Below the pieces are notes generated by a model. The model saw only the letters and a list, made by a program, of their open reading frames with translations, was not told the DNA's origin and made no database searches. Below are positions 45,801 to 53,303 of a stretch of 64,000 bases of DNA, piece by piece. Within the stretch, counting starts at the first letter, position 1; each line of letters starts with the position of its first letter. A program made the position numbers and the translations under genes. This stretch comes from JBFWYO01 sp050186335 (GTDB taxonomy: Bacteria > Pseudomonadota > Alphaproteobacteria > Bin65), in contig JBFWYO010000011.1 of NCBI GenBank assembly GCA_050186335.1, forward strand, positions 1-64,000, read 5' to 3'.

Positions 45801-47845
45801 GCGAAACCGGCGTCGTGCATCGCAACAAGGCGTTGCAGCGCTACATGGAAACCATGGGCGTTCCTGCCATCGCCATGCGCGAAGCGTTCGCCGCCCTAGC
45901 GACGCTCTTGCGTAAGGACGAACCCGCCGCCGCCTTCTTCAAGGTCGACTGGCAGGCGTTGGGACGCGCCAATCCGCGTATTGCGCAAGATCCCCGGCTT
46001 GCCGGGCTCGCTGCGGTCGCCGCAGGCGGCCAGGCCGGCGGCCGAATCCGTGCCGCCATCATGGCCGCAGCCGCAAGCAATCGACCGTCGTTGCTGATGC
46101 GGTATCTCATCGATCAGGTCGCGCGCGTGCTGCGCACCGACGCGGCGAAGATCGAGCCGGACCGCCCGCTGGCCGAACTTGGCCTCGATTCGCTGACGTC
46201 TTTCGAACTCAAGAACCGCGTCGAAGGCGAGCTCGCCATCAACCTGCCGGTCGGCAAGTTCCTGCAGAAACCGACCATTACCGGGCTGACGGCGGCAATC
46301 CTCGAGAAGCTCGAAGAAGCGACGGCGAACGAAGGCGCGATGGACGCCGCAGGAACGGTGGAGCCGGGCGCCGTGGAGACGCTCTCGATTCAGCAGACGC
46401 GGTACTGGGAACGCTACCACGCCCCCGGCGCCGACCCGCGCACGCCCGGGTTCCGCAACGCGGACATCGCGCTGGCGTTCACCGTCAAGCCGAGCATCGA
46501 CGTTCCGAAGTTGGGCGCGGCATTTGCCGGACTGCTCGAGCGGCACCGCATCTTGCGCACTGTGTTTCCCGCCGAGGCCGGTCGACCGGTGGCGCGCGTG
46601 CTTGATCGACACCCGTACGGTGTCGAGGAGCACGCGACGGCCGAACTCGTCGATGCGGCGTTTCGCGCCAGGCTGGAGGAGCTGGCTTGGGAACCGTTCG
46701 ATCTGCAGACCGGCCCGCTCATTCGTGTCCATGTCCTGCATCGCGCCGCAGGCGTCGATGTCCTGCTGTTGCGCATGCAGCACATGGTGACCGACGGCTG
46801 GTCGATCCAGTTGGTCGTGCGCGACCTCCTGGGCCGTTATTTCGACCTGCCGATGCCGAAAAGCGACCACCCGTTCGCTGATTATGACGCATTCATCAAG
46901 TGGGAGCGCGAATTCATCGCGAGTCCCGAGGGCGAGCAGCAGTTCCAATATTGGCGCGAGCAATTCCGCGATCCGGGTCCGCCGATGAAACTGCCGTACG
47001 ACCGGGCGCGTCCGGACGGCGTGCCGCAGAAGGGTGGTGTCGTCGTGTTCGAGTTCGATGAAGACGACACCGCTGCGATCCAACATTTTGCGAAGGCGCG
47101 CGGCGTATCGAGCTTCGCCGTTCTGTTCGCGGCGTATAAAGCCTTGCTGTTCGGATACTCCGGCAGCGCGGATATTCCCGTGTGGTCGGCGGTCGCCAAC
47201 CGTGGAAACCGCCAGTTCCTCGAAACCATCGGCTGGGTCAATAACCGCGTCATGGTGCGCGACCAGGTTTCGCGCGACATGACGTTCCGCGCATGTGTCG
47301 ATAGCGTGTCGTCCACGTTGACCGAAGCGGTGATGCGGCAGGAGTATCCTTTCGTCAAGCTGTTGCAGGAGGTTGCCAAGTCCGAGCCGCTGGTGCGCCG
47401 CTCGCTCGAACGACCTGTTGTCGTCACGTCGATATGGCAGAGCGAGTTTTCCGAGCGCCGGCCCGAAACGACAAACGCCCAAAGCATCGACGAGATCATT
47501 TACAAGCCCGGTTCGAAGCTTACGTTGGGTGCTTTTGAACTGTCGGCGATCCCGCTGCCGAACGACGGCAGCCACATGGATATGGTGATCTACGTGCTAG
47601 AAAGCGGCGGACGAATCTTCGTCGAATGGAAGTACATCGCCGATCTGTTCGATCGATCGACGATCCAGCGCATCTTCGCCCAATATGCGGATCTGGTGCG
47701 CCGGGCCGTGGCGCGGCCGACGATTGCCCTGGGCGAATTGGTATCGGGACTTGCCGAGGCGCCACGATCGACGTCGGGATCAAGTATCCCGGGCGTGTCG
47801 GAAACCGCTTCGGCCGTTCCGATCTCGGCGGCCGGCGCGAAATAG
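39869..47845 (+). CDS. type I polyketide synthase, KS-AT-DH-ER-KR-ACP with terminal condensation domain
   Basis: 2658 residues. KS about 19-450: C190 (DTACSSS), H325 (EAHGTGT), H365 (YGHQETAAG). AT about 560-870: S648 in GHSFGEVG; the usual HAFH/YASH position reads YPPHC (H754). DH about 925-1200: H950 and D1116. ER about 1458-1786 with GGVGLAAVQIA. KR about 1800-2010: GGLSGFG, LDD motif (B-type) and Y1948. ACP: S2108 in LGLDSL. From about 2170 to the end is a condensation-type domain with QHMVTDGWS (catalytic H2305) and EYPFVKLL. There is no adenylation or thioesterase domain. All reductive domains look active, so a fully reduced chain is expected, released by the C domain onto an alcohol or amine. 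Start ATG 39869; a TTG at 39854 is also possible. The MMPL exporter gene follows after 78 bp. Confidence 0.93.
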   Translation: MNVARNPSGISIPAGISGEPVAIVGIGCLLPGGVAGPKQFWEFLCAGRSGIVEIPADRWNVEGFYDPTPGMPGKSITKWGGFVPQITEFDADFFGISPREAESMDPQQRVMLHTVWEALEDAGIAPDSLAGSNTGVFIGVALTDYATLARYRQQREDVHAGTGVALSIVSNRVSHRLDLRGPSLSVDTACSSSLVATDLACHALWNGECDLAIAGGVNAIFDPAVFVNFSTANMMSPRGLCHTFDAGADGYVRGEGCGVVILKKLSKALADRDRVYAVINSTAVNQDGRTTTITVPSAEAQAAMLREAVRRAGMKTDDITYVEAHGTGTPVGDPIEALAIGGVFGEHRQDGAAITVGAVKTAYGHQETAAGIVGLIKTALCIHHGAIPANLNFTKPNPNIPFDALHIEVPVQLTPWQPAGKPRAAAVNSFGFGGTNACAVLSEAPRAAPIEDAPDDGNPWVVPISAASESALQESARRLSRALGEAGPKPLGLRDVASTLGQRRAHLMHRAGFVARSTADLQLKLDQFTGAAKPVQRDKRAPADVVVGRRNPDTRIVFAFGGQGGQWWAMGRTLLDSDPVFRAAAVEFDGKFRKLVDWSPLEELYRDAEMSRLSQTRFTQATIFCIQLGLIARWKAWGVVPDAVIGHSFGEVGAAYAAGALSMDDVTHLIRYRSHYTSTRAGMGGIAAVGMGADEMRRKLAEWNETKVEIAGINASSMINIAGHTDAMERTLARLVAEQPDLFIREIHIDYPPHCFVMETIKDDLLREGAKLSARTADVPIYSTVTGGLLKDQLMDGSYWWRNARQAVEFKSAIDAVIKDGYRLFVEIGPHANLAGLISGALAEQGKTGVSIPSLLREQDDASCLNAAIATLYANGVKLDWSSIGAREYNFVELPGTPVEKKRILLESEGAREALQESDVHPLLGRRVKSAVPRWRAEIDLKIQPYIVDHQVQGQPLFPAAGYLELLVAAAREIFGSPEVELEDATFVDAMFMSDGAVEIVETVYTPERQRVAIYSRTKEGDGEWTLRAQARVRPASTLRPEPVRWPTQSALKAMPSIARRAFYQNTKAHGFHFGPSFQGVQRAWVKHHVIYGAVGTTSAIVPKLKQFHLHPARLDACLHLVSAIATGDNAAKVDNKSVYLPVGLKRLRIFGPVPRNLRVRATTTRLDARDLVVNYDICDQDGTVVVELAEFTSRAVPNRAKAPPAGAQLGYYADRWTPAPVDGKPARFAARGRWLVFADSSAACRQIVEAMAKQKQRCVIVGAGAAYRQSGKDRFVIRPDEKADYDRLLDSVAADGLAGILHLWCLAPGKTDAAGLMAAQKKGTLSAMLLAQVLAARESVNARVWIATPGIHGIAEAGDGAPRDWALAHLPLAGLARTIGTEVQRTRCTTIDVLPMDVDRIVPTLISELAADGPEFEIALRGDQRFVRRMDRAEPADMPVRRVPSVQGDTPTAYRVTMSAPGLFDNLMLVESDRPQPKAGEIRVGVRAVGVNFRDIMAATGLLPEEAEVDAAWNALGLECDGIVAELGPGVRNLKVGDRVMVTARGCLASDIVAPAHLAHKIPRHIGFAEAATIPSVFMTAYYALVTLGHLKRGERVLIHLATGGVGLAAVQIAQMIGAEIFATAGSPSKRAYLKKLGIKHVMSSRTLDFADEIMRITKGEGVDVVLNSLAGPAIDRGLSVLRSFGRFLEIGKRDVYEDSAIGMRALRQNIAFHVIDLANLGERGAGTAARVFGELLGLFAARKLTPLPTDTFPVERVADAFRHMSKAQHMGKVVVTLGDAPVDIALSTEREIRFRKDGAYLVTGGLSGFGLETGKWLAAHGAGHLYLMSRSGAATAEAAAGVIAMRKAGAKVTVVKGDVTDPAHVKSALAQIARSKVPLAGVIHAAMVLDDAFIPQLDEARLNKVLAPKIVGAWNLHKATEKLDLDFFCCYSSVAALLGSVGQGNYVAANAYLDGLMRYRRQRGLPGLAVNWGALGETGVVHRNKALQRYMETMGVPAIAMREAFAALATLLRKDEPAAAFFKVDWQALGRANPRIAQDPRLAGLAAVAAGGQAGGRIRAAIMAAAASNRPSLLMRYLIDQVARVLRTDAAKIEPDRPLAELGLDSLTSFELKNRVEGELAINLPVGKFLQKPTITGLTAAILEKLEEATANEGAMDAAGTVEPGAVETLSIQQTRYWERYHAPGADPRTPGFRNADIALAFTVKPSIDVPKLGAAFAGLLERHRILRTVFPAEAGRPVARVLDRHPYGVEEHATAELVDAAFRARLEELAWEPFDLQTGPLIRVHVLHRAAGVDVLLLRMQHMVTDGWSIQLVVRDLLGRYFDLPMPKSDHPFADYDAFIKWEREFIASPEGEQQFQYWREQFRDPGPPMKLPYDRARPDGVPQKGGVVVFEFDEDDTAAIQHFAKARGVSSFAVLFAAYKALLFGYSGSADIPVWSAVANRGNRQFLETIGWVNNRVMVRDQVSRDMTFRACVDSVSSTLTEAVMRQEYPFVKLLQEVAKSEPLVRRSLERPVVVTSIWQSEFSERRPETTNAQSIDEIIYKPGSKLTLGAFELSAIPLPNDGSHMDMVIYVLESGGRIFVEWKYIADLFDRSTIQRIFAQYADLVRRAVARPTIALGELVSGLAEAPRSTSGSSIPGVSETASAVPISAAGAK

Positions 47846-47923
47846 GAAGTGCAGGGCAAGCCGCACCATGTTGCAGTTTAGAGCGGCGCGTCGGCTAATC
47901 GGCGCGCGTGGGAGCGCTGGTCC

Positions 47924-50245
47924 ATGATGACGCGACCGGCCTTCAACATCCGATTTTTCACCTGGGTCGTCCAGCATCCGTGGCTGGTGATCGCGCTTAC
48001 TATCTTATGGACCGGCGCGCTCGGTTTTCACCTCAAGGACATGTCGTTCGATCCGGACAGCCGGGTCTTCTTCAGCGCCACCAACCCGCAGCGCATCGCA
48101 CTCGACAAGGTCGAGAACACCTACAATAAAGCGAATAACGTCCTCTTCGTTCTCGCGCCGAAGAACGGCGACGTATTCACCAAACGCACGCTGGAATTGG
48201 TTGAGGAACTGACCGACCGCGCATGGCGCATGCCGTCGTCGTTCCGCGTCGATTCGATTGCGAACTTCTCGCATACCTATGCACGCGGCGACGATCTTAT
48301 CGTCGAGCCGTTGTACAAGAACGCCTCCGCGATGTCGGATGCGGACATCGCCCGCACGCGCGGGCTGACGCTCGGCAATAAGGAGCTGGTCAATCGCCTG
48401 ATATCCGCGAAAGGTGACGTGACCGCGGTCTCCGTGCTGGTCAACATGCACGACAACGGCCGCGTGGAAGTGCCGAAGATCGCCCTATGGTCGCGCGAAC
48501 TGGCCAAGGAACTCGGCGCGAAATATCCGGACGTCGAGTTCCGCCTGACCGGCGGCGTGATCGCCGACGAAACCTTCGCGGAGGCCGGCAATCGCGACCT
48601 GGCGACATTGACGCCGGTCATGCTGTTGATGATTTTCGTGGCGCTCTGGGCCGGTTTGCGCACGTTCGGCGGTACCGTGGCGACGATGTTCGTGGTGGTA
48701 CTGTCGGTCGTCGTGGCGCTCGGTATTTATGTCGGTACCGGGACGATCCTGAACGGCGCTACGGCCGGCGCGCCGGTCATCATCATGACCGTCTCGATCC
48801 TCGATTCGGCGCATATCATCCGCGCGACGGGCCAGCAGTTACGCACCGGCCTGACCAAAGAGCAGGCGATCGTCAAGTCGTTGGAGCTCAACAACATGGC
48901 GATCTTCGTCACTTCGTTCACCGACGTGATCGGATTCATGACGTTGAACTTCGCGGAATCGCCGCCATTGATCGAGCTCGGCAATATCGTCACGGTCGGC
49001 GTCGTTGCCGCCTATATTCTCAGTATGACGTTCCTGCCGGCGCTGCTGGCCATCCTGCCGGCGCCGCCCGCCGAAGATCGGTTTGGGCTCGACGACAAGA
49101 TGGCGCGCATCGCGCGATATATCATCTTGCATCGCCGGAAGTTCCTGGTGAGCACGTCGGTTGTCGTTGTGCTGATGTCGGCCGGCATTTACCGAATCAC
49201 GCTCGACGACGATTTCATCAAGTATTTCAGCAAATCCTATGATTTTCGCAACGATACCGAGTTCCTCCAGGAACGCCTGGGCGGACTGCATGTGATCAAT
49301 TTCTCGATCGCGTCGGGCGAGGAGCAGGGTGTCACACGGCCCGACTATCTCGCGACGATCGACAAATTCGCCGCCTGGTATCGGCAACAGCCCAACGTCG
49401 TGCATGTCGCATCGCTGGCCGATACGATGAAGCGGCTCAACAAGAACTTGAACGGCGACGATCCGGCGCAGGAAAAAGTGCCGGAATCGCGCAATCTTGC
49501 CGCGCAGATGCTCCTTTTGTACGAAATGTCGCTGCCGTTCGGACACGATTTGCGCGGCCAGCTTGACGTCTCGCGCTCCTCGTCGCTGGTCACCGTCTGG
49601 GTGCGCAACGTCTCGTCGAGCGACATCAAGCGGCTCGGCTTGGCCGGCGAAGAATGGCTCCGAAAAAATGCGCCCAACGAGATGCACAGCACGGCGACCG
49701 GCCTCTCGATGGCGTATGCCTATATTTCGGAAGCCAACATCCGCGCGATGCTGCTCGGGACTCTGGTCGCGCTGTCGCTGATTTCATTCACCATGCTGAT
49801 AATGCTCCGCAACCTTCGTATTTCCTTGGTTGCGCTGATACCGAACCTGGTGCCGGTGTTCATGGCGTTCGGCCTGTGGGGGTTCCTGTTCGGCGAGGTC
49901 AACCTTGCGGTCTCGGTCGTCGGTTCCTTCACGTTCGGCATTGTCGTGGACGATACGACTCACATTTTGACGAAATACCTCTATGCGCGCCGTAAGCTGA
50001 AACTGGAGCCGAACGAGGCAATGGTGCATGTATTCGAAAGCGTCGGCAGCGCCATGGTACTGACGTCGATTACATTGGTGGCCGGATTTGTCGTGCTGAC
50101 GTTCTCGGGGTTCGCGGTCAGCTACCAGATGGGCTTCCTGTCGGCCATCACGATCCTGATAGCGGCGATCGTCGAAGTGCTGCTGCTGCCGCCCATCGTC
50201 ATCGCGATCGGCGAAAGCCGCCGCAAGCGCAAAACGCCCGCATGA
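47924..50245 (+). CDS. MMPL/RND family transporter
   Basis: 773-residue inner-membrane RND protein: first helix VVQHPWLVIALTILWTGALG, two large periplasmic loops (about 40-215 and 430-620) and two blocks of membrane helices. The second block has the acidic FGIVVDDTTHILTKYLYARR. Size and layout are like MmpL and HpnN lipid exporters and unlike drug-efflux AcrB (over 1000). Lying between the PKS and the PPTase gene (ATGA overlap), it most likely exports the PKS product. Confidence 0.92.
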   Translation: MMTRPAFNIRFFTWVVQHPWLVIALTILWTGALGFHLKDMSFDPDSRVFFSATNPQRIALDKVENTYNKANNVLFVLAPKNGDVFTKRTLELVEELTDRAWRMPSSFRVDSIANFSHTYARGDDLIVEPLYKNASAMSDADIARTRGLTLGNKELVNRLISAKGDVTAVSVLVNMHDNGRVEVPKIALWSRELAKELGAKYPDVEFRLTGGVIADETFAEAGNRDLATLTPVMLLMIFVALWAGLRTFGGTVATMFVVVLSVVVALGIYVGTGTILNGATAGAPVIIMTVSILDSAHIIRATGQQLRTGLTKEQAIVKSLELNNMAIFVTSFTDVIGFMTLNFAESPPLIELGNIVTVGVVAAYILSMTFLPALLAILPAPPAEDRFGLDDKMARIARYIILHRRKFLVSTSVVVVLMSAGIYRITLDDDFIKYFSKSYDFRNDTEFLQERLGGLHVINFSIASGEEQGVTRPDYLATIDKFAAWYRQQPNVVHVASLADTMKRLNKNLNGDDPAQEKVPESRNLAAQMLLLYEMSLPFGHDLRGQLDVSRSSSLVTVWVRNVSSSDIKRLGLAGEEWLRKNAPNEMHSTATGLSMAYAYISEANIRAMLLGTLVALSLISFTMLIMLRNLRISLVALIPNLVPVFMAFGLWGFLFGEVNLAVSVVGSFTFGIVVDDTTHILTKYLYARRKLKLEPNEAMVHVFESVGSAMVLTSITLVAGFVVLTFSGFAVSYQMGFLSAITILIAAIVEVLLLPPIVIAIGESRRKRKTPA

Positions 50246-50979
50246 ATCGCCCCGCCGTCCGCGCAAGATCGATCGCGCTGGCGGATCGTTCGATCGACCT
50301 GTGGTGGGTCGAGTTGCCCGACAATGCTCGCGTTGCCGCGGCCGCGGATATGCTATCGCCGACCGAGCGCACCCGGCTCGCGCGCATGAAGGTGCCGGCG
50401 CGGCGGCGCGAATTTGTGGCCGGCCGCGTTGCGCTGCGGCGCATTCTCGGCCGCTATCTCGGCGTAGCGCCAGCCGCGGTCGACATCGAGACGATGGCAG
50501 GCGGCAAGCCCCGCATCGCCGGGTCGACGCTGCAGTTCAGCTTGGCGCACAGCCGGGACTGTGTCGCGGTCGCCGTCGCCCGCGCCGGGGCGCTCGGCGT
50601 CGATATCGAGGCGGCACGTGCCCTGCTGAGACCGGATCGCCTGGCACAGACCCTGTTGGCGCCGGCGGCTCTAGCAGCGTGGCGCGCGCTCCCGCCGACG
50701 CGGCAGACCGGACCGTTACTGTATGCGTGGACGGCGACGGAAGCGGTCATCAAGGCGCTCGGGCGGTCGCTCCCGGGCGCGCTGCGAAGTGTGAAGATCG
50801 ACGGATTGGGCACCGAATGGCCGGTGCTGGCTTCGATCGACGGCCGGCCCGGGCCGGCCCGGCGATGGGTCATCCGCTACGTTGAGGCGCCGACGCCTTA
50901 CACATGCGCGGTTGCGTGCGATCGGCCGATCGACGGCATCCGCCTGCGCCGGTTCCGCTGGCCGCCTCAGAAGCGGTAG
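50242..50979 (+). CDS. 4'-phosphopantetheinyl transferase (Sfp type)
   Basis: 245 residues. FSLAHSRDCVAVAVARAG and GVDIE (D121, E123, magnesium ligands) are clear, with RREFVAGRVALRRILG in front. The third motif reads W163-T-A-T-E-A-V-I-K171: E167 and K171 are kept but the lysine of the usual KEA is Thr166. It should attach the pantetheine arm to S2108 of the PKS. The gene overlaps the MMPL gene by ATGA and the convergent barrel gene by 13 bp. Confidence 0.88.
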   Translation: MNRPAVRARSIALADRSIDLWWVELPDNARVAAAADMLSPTERTRLARMKVPARRREFVAGRVALRRILGRYLGVAPAAVDIETMAGGKPRIAGSTLQFSLAHSRDCVAVAVARAGALGVDIEAARALLRPDRLAQTLLAPAALAAWRALPPTRQTGPLLYAWTATEAVIKALGRSLPGALRSVKIDGLGTEWPVLASIDGRPGPARRWVIRYVEAPTPYTCAVACDRPIDGIRLRRFRWPPQKR

Positions 50980-52232
50980 GCGACGCCGAGCTGGATGTAG
51001 CTGTCCTTGCGCACGGGATAGAGAATGTCGTCGCGCGCCGGCGTCACGAACACGCGCGCGATCGCCTGGATACGCCAGTTGTCGCCGATGCGTCGGCTGG
51101 ACTCGAGATAGATGTAGCGCGATGATTGACGCAGATCCTGCACGATGCCGATCAGCGCGCGCGTATCCTCCGGGTCGTTCAGCGCCAGCCGGGCGCCGAA
51201 GAAGATATCGTTCTCGTTCGCCGTCGTCGCACGCTTGCCGCGGCTGTCATACAACACTTCGGCGAGCAGTCCGATGTCCCAACGCCTGCCGAACACCGAA
51301 TTGAACGTGTACTCGACGCCGCCGACGAACGCTCCGTAGGTCTCGTCCTTGCCATTGCGATTGCTGAAGCCCTCGCGCACCAGCCCTTCGAACTTGAACA
51401 GCCAATTGCCCCAGGTGTACTGGGCATCGACGCCGCCCTGGTTGATGATCTGATAGTGCGGCGTAAAGATCGTCTCGAACGATTCGTTGACGCTCAGCTT
51501 GAAGCTCGGATCGCGGCTGGTACCGCGGAAATAATAGACTCCAAAGTCGAACTTTCCGATGCTGTGGCTGTAGCGCACGGCGAAATCCGGGTGCCATTCC
51601 TTCAAGTCGCTTTCGTAGGTCGTCCGGTCGGTGGCGACGTAGAACGGTCCGCGCAGTCGGCCGGCGCGGCCGGGAAACGTGCGTTCGCGGAAATACGGCA
51701 GATAGAACAGGTCGACGACGCCCCAATCGCGCGCAAAGCGCAGTTGCAGCATGGGCTGGCCGAGCTTGGTCTTGCCGTCGATATCCTCGACGAGATCGGT
51801 CTGGTTGATGATGTCAACCAGATGGACGGATTCGGTCACGCCCCAGTAAACCTTGCCGACGCCGAAGCGAACCTCGACGAAATCGAAATTCTTCATCCAC
51901 AGCATTTCCCGCACGTCGAAGTGCGAACGGCTGTCGTCGGCAAAATCCGCGCGATAGAACGGCTTGAAGGTGAGCCGGCCGAGATACGGATCTTCGTAGC
52001 TGAAATCGAGCAGGCCATAGACCGACAGGCCCTGCGGGTTCTGCCCCTGGCCCCGGTTGACCGGGGATTGAGGGAACAGTCGCGCCTCGACGCCGAATTC
52101 GCCGGTGATCTTGACTGCGCTGTTGCCCATCGGCAGCAGCGCTTCGCTGAGCGCGCCGCCCACAACGGCAGACGCCGCCATGGCGCCCAAGCCGAAACGA
52201 CCCCAAAGCCCCTTAAACTGCCCCCAGCCCAT
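50967..52232 (-). CDS. outer-membrane beta-barrel protein
   Basis: 421 residues with an N-terminal signal-like segment (FGLGAMAASAVVGGALSEA) and a run of alternating hydrophobic/aromatic strands such as FVEVRFGVGKVYWGV, FDFGVYYFRG and WLFKFEGLVREGFS. The C-terminus SYIQLGVAYRF is a typical BamA recognition end with terminal Phe. A GAGGGAC site precedes the ATG. It starts 9 bp after the LolA-like gene. Similar uncharacterised barrels accompany MMPL and LolA-like genes in proteobacteria; a lipid channel or receptor role is inference. Confidence 0.82.
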   Translation of the reverse strand: MGWGQFKGLWGRFGLGAMAASAVVGGALSEALLPMGNSAVKITGEFGVEARLFPQSPVNRGQGQNPQGLSVYGLLDFSYEDPYLGRLTFKPFYRADFADDSRSHFDVREMLWMKNFDFVEVRFGVGKVYWGVTESVHLVDIINQTDLVEDIDGKTKLGQPMLQLRFARDWGVVDLFYLPYFRERTFPGRAGRLRGPFYVATDRTTYESDLKEWHPDFAVRYSHSIGKFDFGVYYFRGTSRDPSFKLSVNESFETIFTPHYQIINQGGVDAQYTWGNWLFKFEGLVREGFSNRNGKDETYGAFVGGVEYTFNSVFGRRWDIGLLAEVLYDSRGKRATTANENDIFFGARLALNDPEDTRALIGIVQDLRQSSRYIYLESSRRIGDNWRIQAIARVFVTPARDDILYPVRKDSYIQLGVAYRF

Positions 52233-52241
52233 TTTGTCCCT

Positions 52242-53045
52242 CTACTTAGCCCGCTCCAAACTGGTGCGCGTAAAATCGTCGTCCTTCAGGCCGACCCCAA
52301 ATTCGTAACTCTCCCACACCAGGTCGGTTGCCTTGCCGTTCTGGTGATTGATCATTTCGAGCTTGTGGGACCGCCAGAATTTGTCCTGGTAGCGACGGAA
52401 GTCCGCCGCCGTCAGCGTCTTCAGCTTCTCGTTCTTACGATCGAAGTATTCAACCTTGAATGTACGATATTCCGCCTTGTCGATCCAGGCTATCATGCGG
52501 GAATAGCCCGATTGCCGGTCCTTCGGCTTGCGCTCGACTACGAAGCAGTCGTTAACGCCCAGCTTCTCGTCGCGCAGATGACGGTAGGTGTATTTGTCGA
52601 TCTGGAAGCCGGCCATGTCTTCATACGAAAACTCGCTGCCGACGAACGAGCCCGACTTGTTCGACGAGCTGATGCGCTTGACGCGCTTCAGATCCGGCAG
52701 GAACAGCCATTGATCGTCGTCGGAAGCATCGTGCGCATGGGTCAGGAGCGCGGTACCCTTGATATCGGGCGGATGTTGAAACACCACGATGCTCTTGTCG
52801 CCGTCCCGCTCGGACCGCTCGAGCGTTCGGATGCTGAGTTCCCGGTTCGCCGTGGTGCCGCCCCGATCGCGCAATACCATGCGCGCCCGGGCTACCGAGT
52901 CGCGCCAGCCCTTGTTGCGGCGTTCGCCTTCCTTGACGATCGCCAGCCCCTTTTCCTCGGGCGTTTCGGCGAGTAGCGCCTGCAGCGGCAGGGTGGCGAC
53001 CGCGGCGGAGAGCGGCAGCAAAGCAAGGAAACGGCGACGGTGCAT
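52242..53045 (-). CDS. LolA-like outer membrane lipoprotein-sorting protein
   Basis: 267 residues with a signal peptide (MHRRRFLALLPLSAAVATL, cleaved near LLAE). The mature part has ELSIRTLERSERDGDKSIVV, FQHPPDIKGTALLTH, DDQWLFLPDLKRVKRISSS and KSGSFVGSEFSYEDM, the pattern of LolA-like (PF17131-type) proteins annotated as lipoprotein-sorting. Such periplasmic half-barrels carry lipid moieties. It is the first gene of a leftward pair with the barrel protein, convergent with PKS-MMPL-PPTase. Confidence 0.88.
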   Translation of the reverse strand: MHRRRFLALLPLSAAVATLPLQALLAETPEEKGLAIVKEGERRNKGWRDSVARARMVLRDRGGTTANRELSIRTLERSERDGDKSIVVFQHPPDIKGTALLTHAHDASDDDQWLFLPDLKRVKRISSSNKSGSFVGSEFSYEDMAGFQIDKYTYRHLRDEKLGVNDCFVVERKPKDRQSGYSRMIAWIDKAEYRTFKVEYFDRKNEKLKTLTAADFRRYQDKFWRSHKLEMINHQNGKATDLVWESYEFGVGLKDDDFTRTSLERAK

Positions 53046-53241
53046 GGGGAGTCCGATCTCAAGAATTGTCGGCGGTGCACTGAGAGCTTGTGCGGCGTTC
53101 CGGCGCGCGGAAGACAGAGGCTACACACAGCATAGTCGGGGCGGGCCCGACTGGGTATCGCCGAACCGTGCCGGGACATTATGTCAAAATGGCGGAATTG
53201 CTAAGGATCGTCCTCAATTTATGTGCTTTGCGGGTCATTAG

Positions 53242-53270
53242 TTGACATCTAAATATTTTAGTTCTTAAAT
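53242..53270 (+). promoter_or_regulatory. sigma-70 promoter with spacer dyad for the OYE-type gene
   Basis: TTGACA (53242-53247), 17-bp spacer, TTAAAT (53265-53270). The spacer holds the dyad CTAAA-TAT-TTTAG (53249-53261). The OYE-type ATG is at 53304 behind GGGAGG. A repressor bound to the dyad would block the promoter. Confidence 0.6.
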
Positions 53271-53303
53271 AAATACCGATCAAGCTCAAATGGGAGGCGT
53301 GTC

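Noticed and set aside
45896..47575. 559-codon open frame antisense to the PKS C domain
   Set aside because: Shadow of the PKS; no family motif.
39869..47845. PKS-NRPS hybrid making a polyketide-amino acid
   Set aside because: No adenylation or peptidyl carrier domain follows the condensation domain, so amino acid activation is not encoded here.
51126..52976. 616-codon + strand frame over the barrel and LolA-like genes
   Set aside because: Spans two real leftward genes with signal peptides and a proper barrel C-terminus; the + frame peptide is hydrophilic and repetitive without domains.
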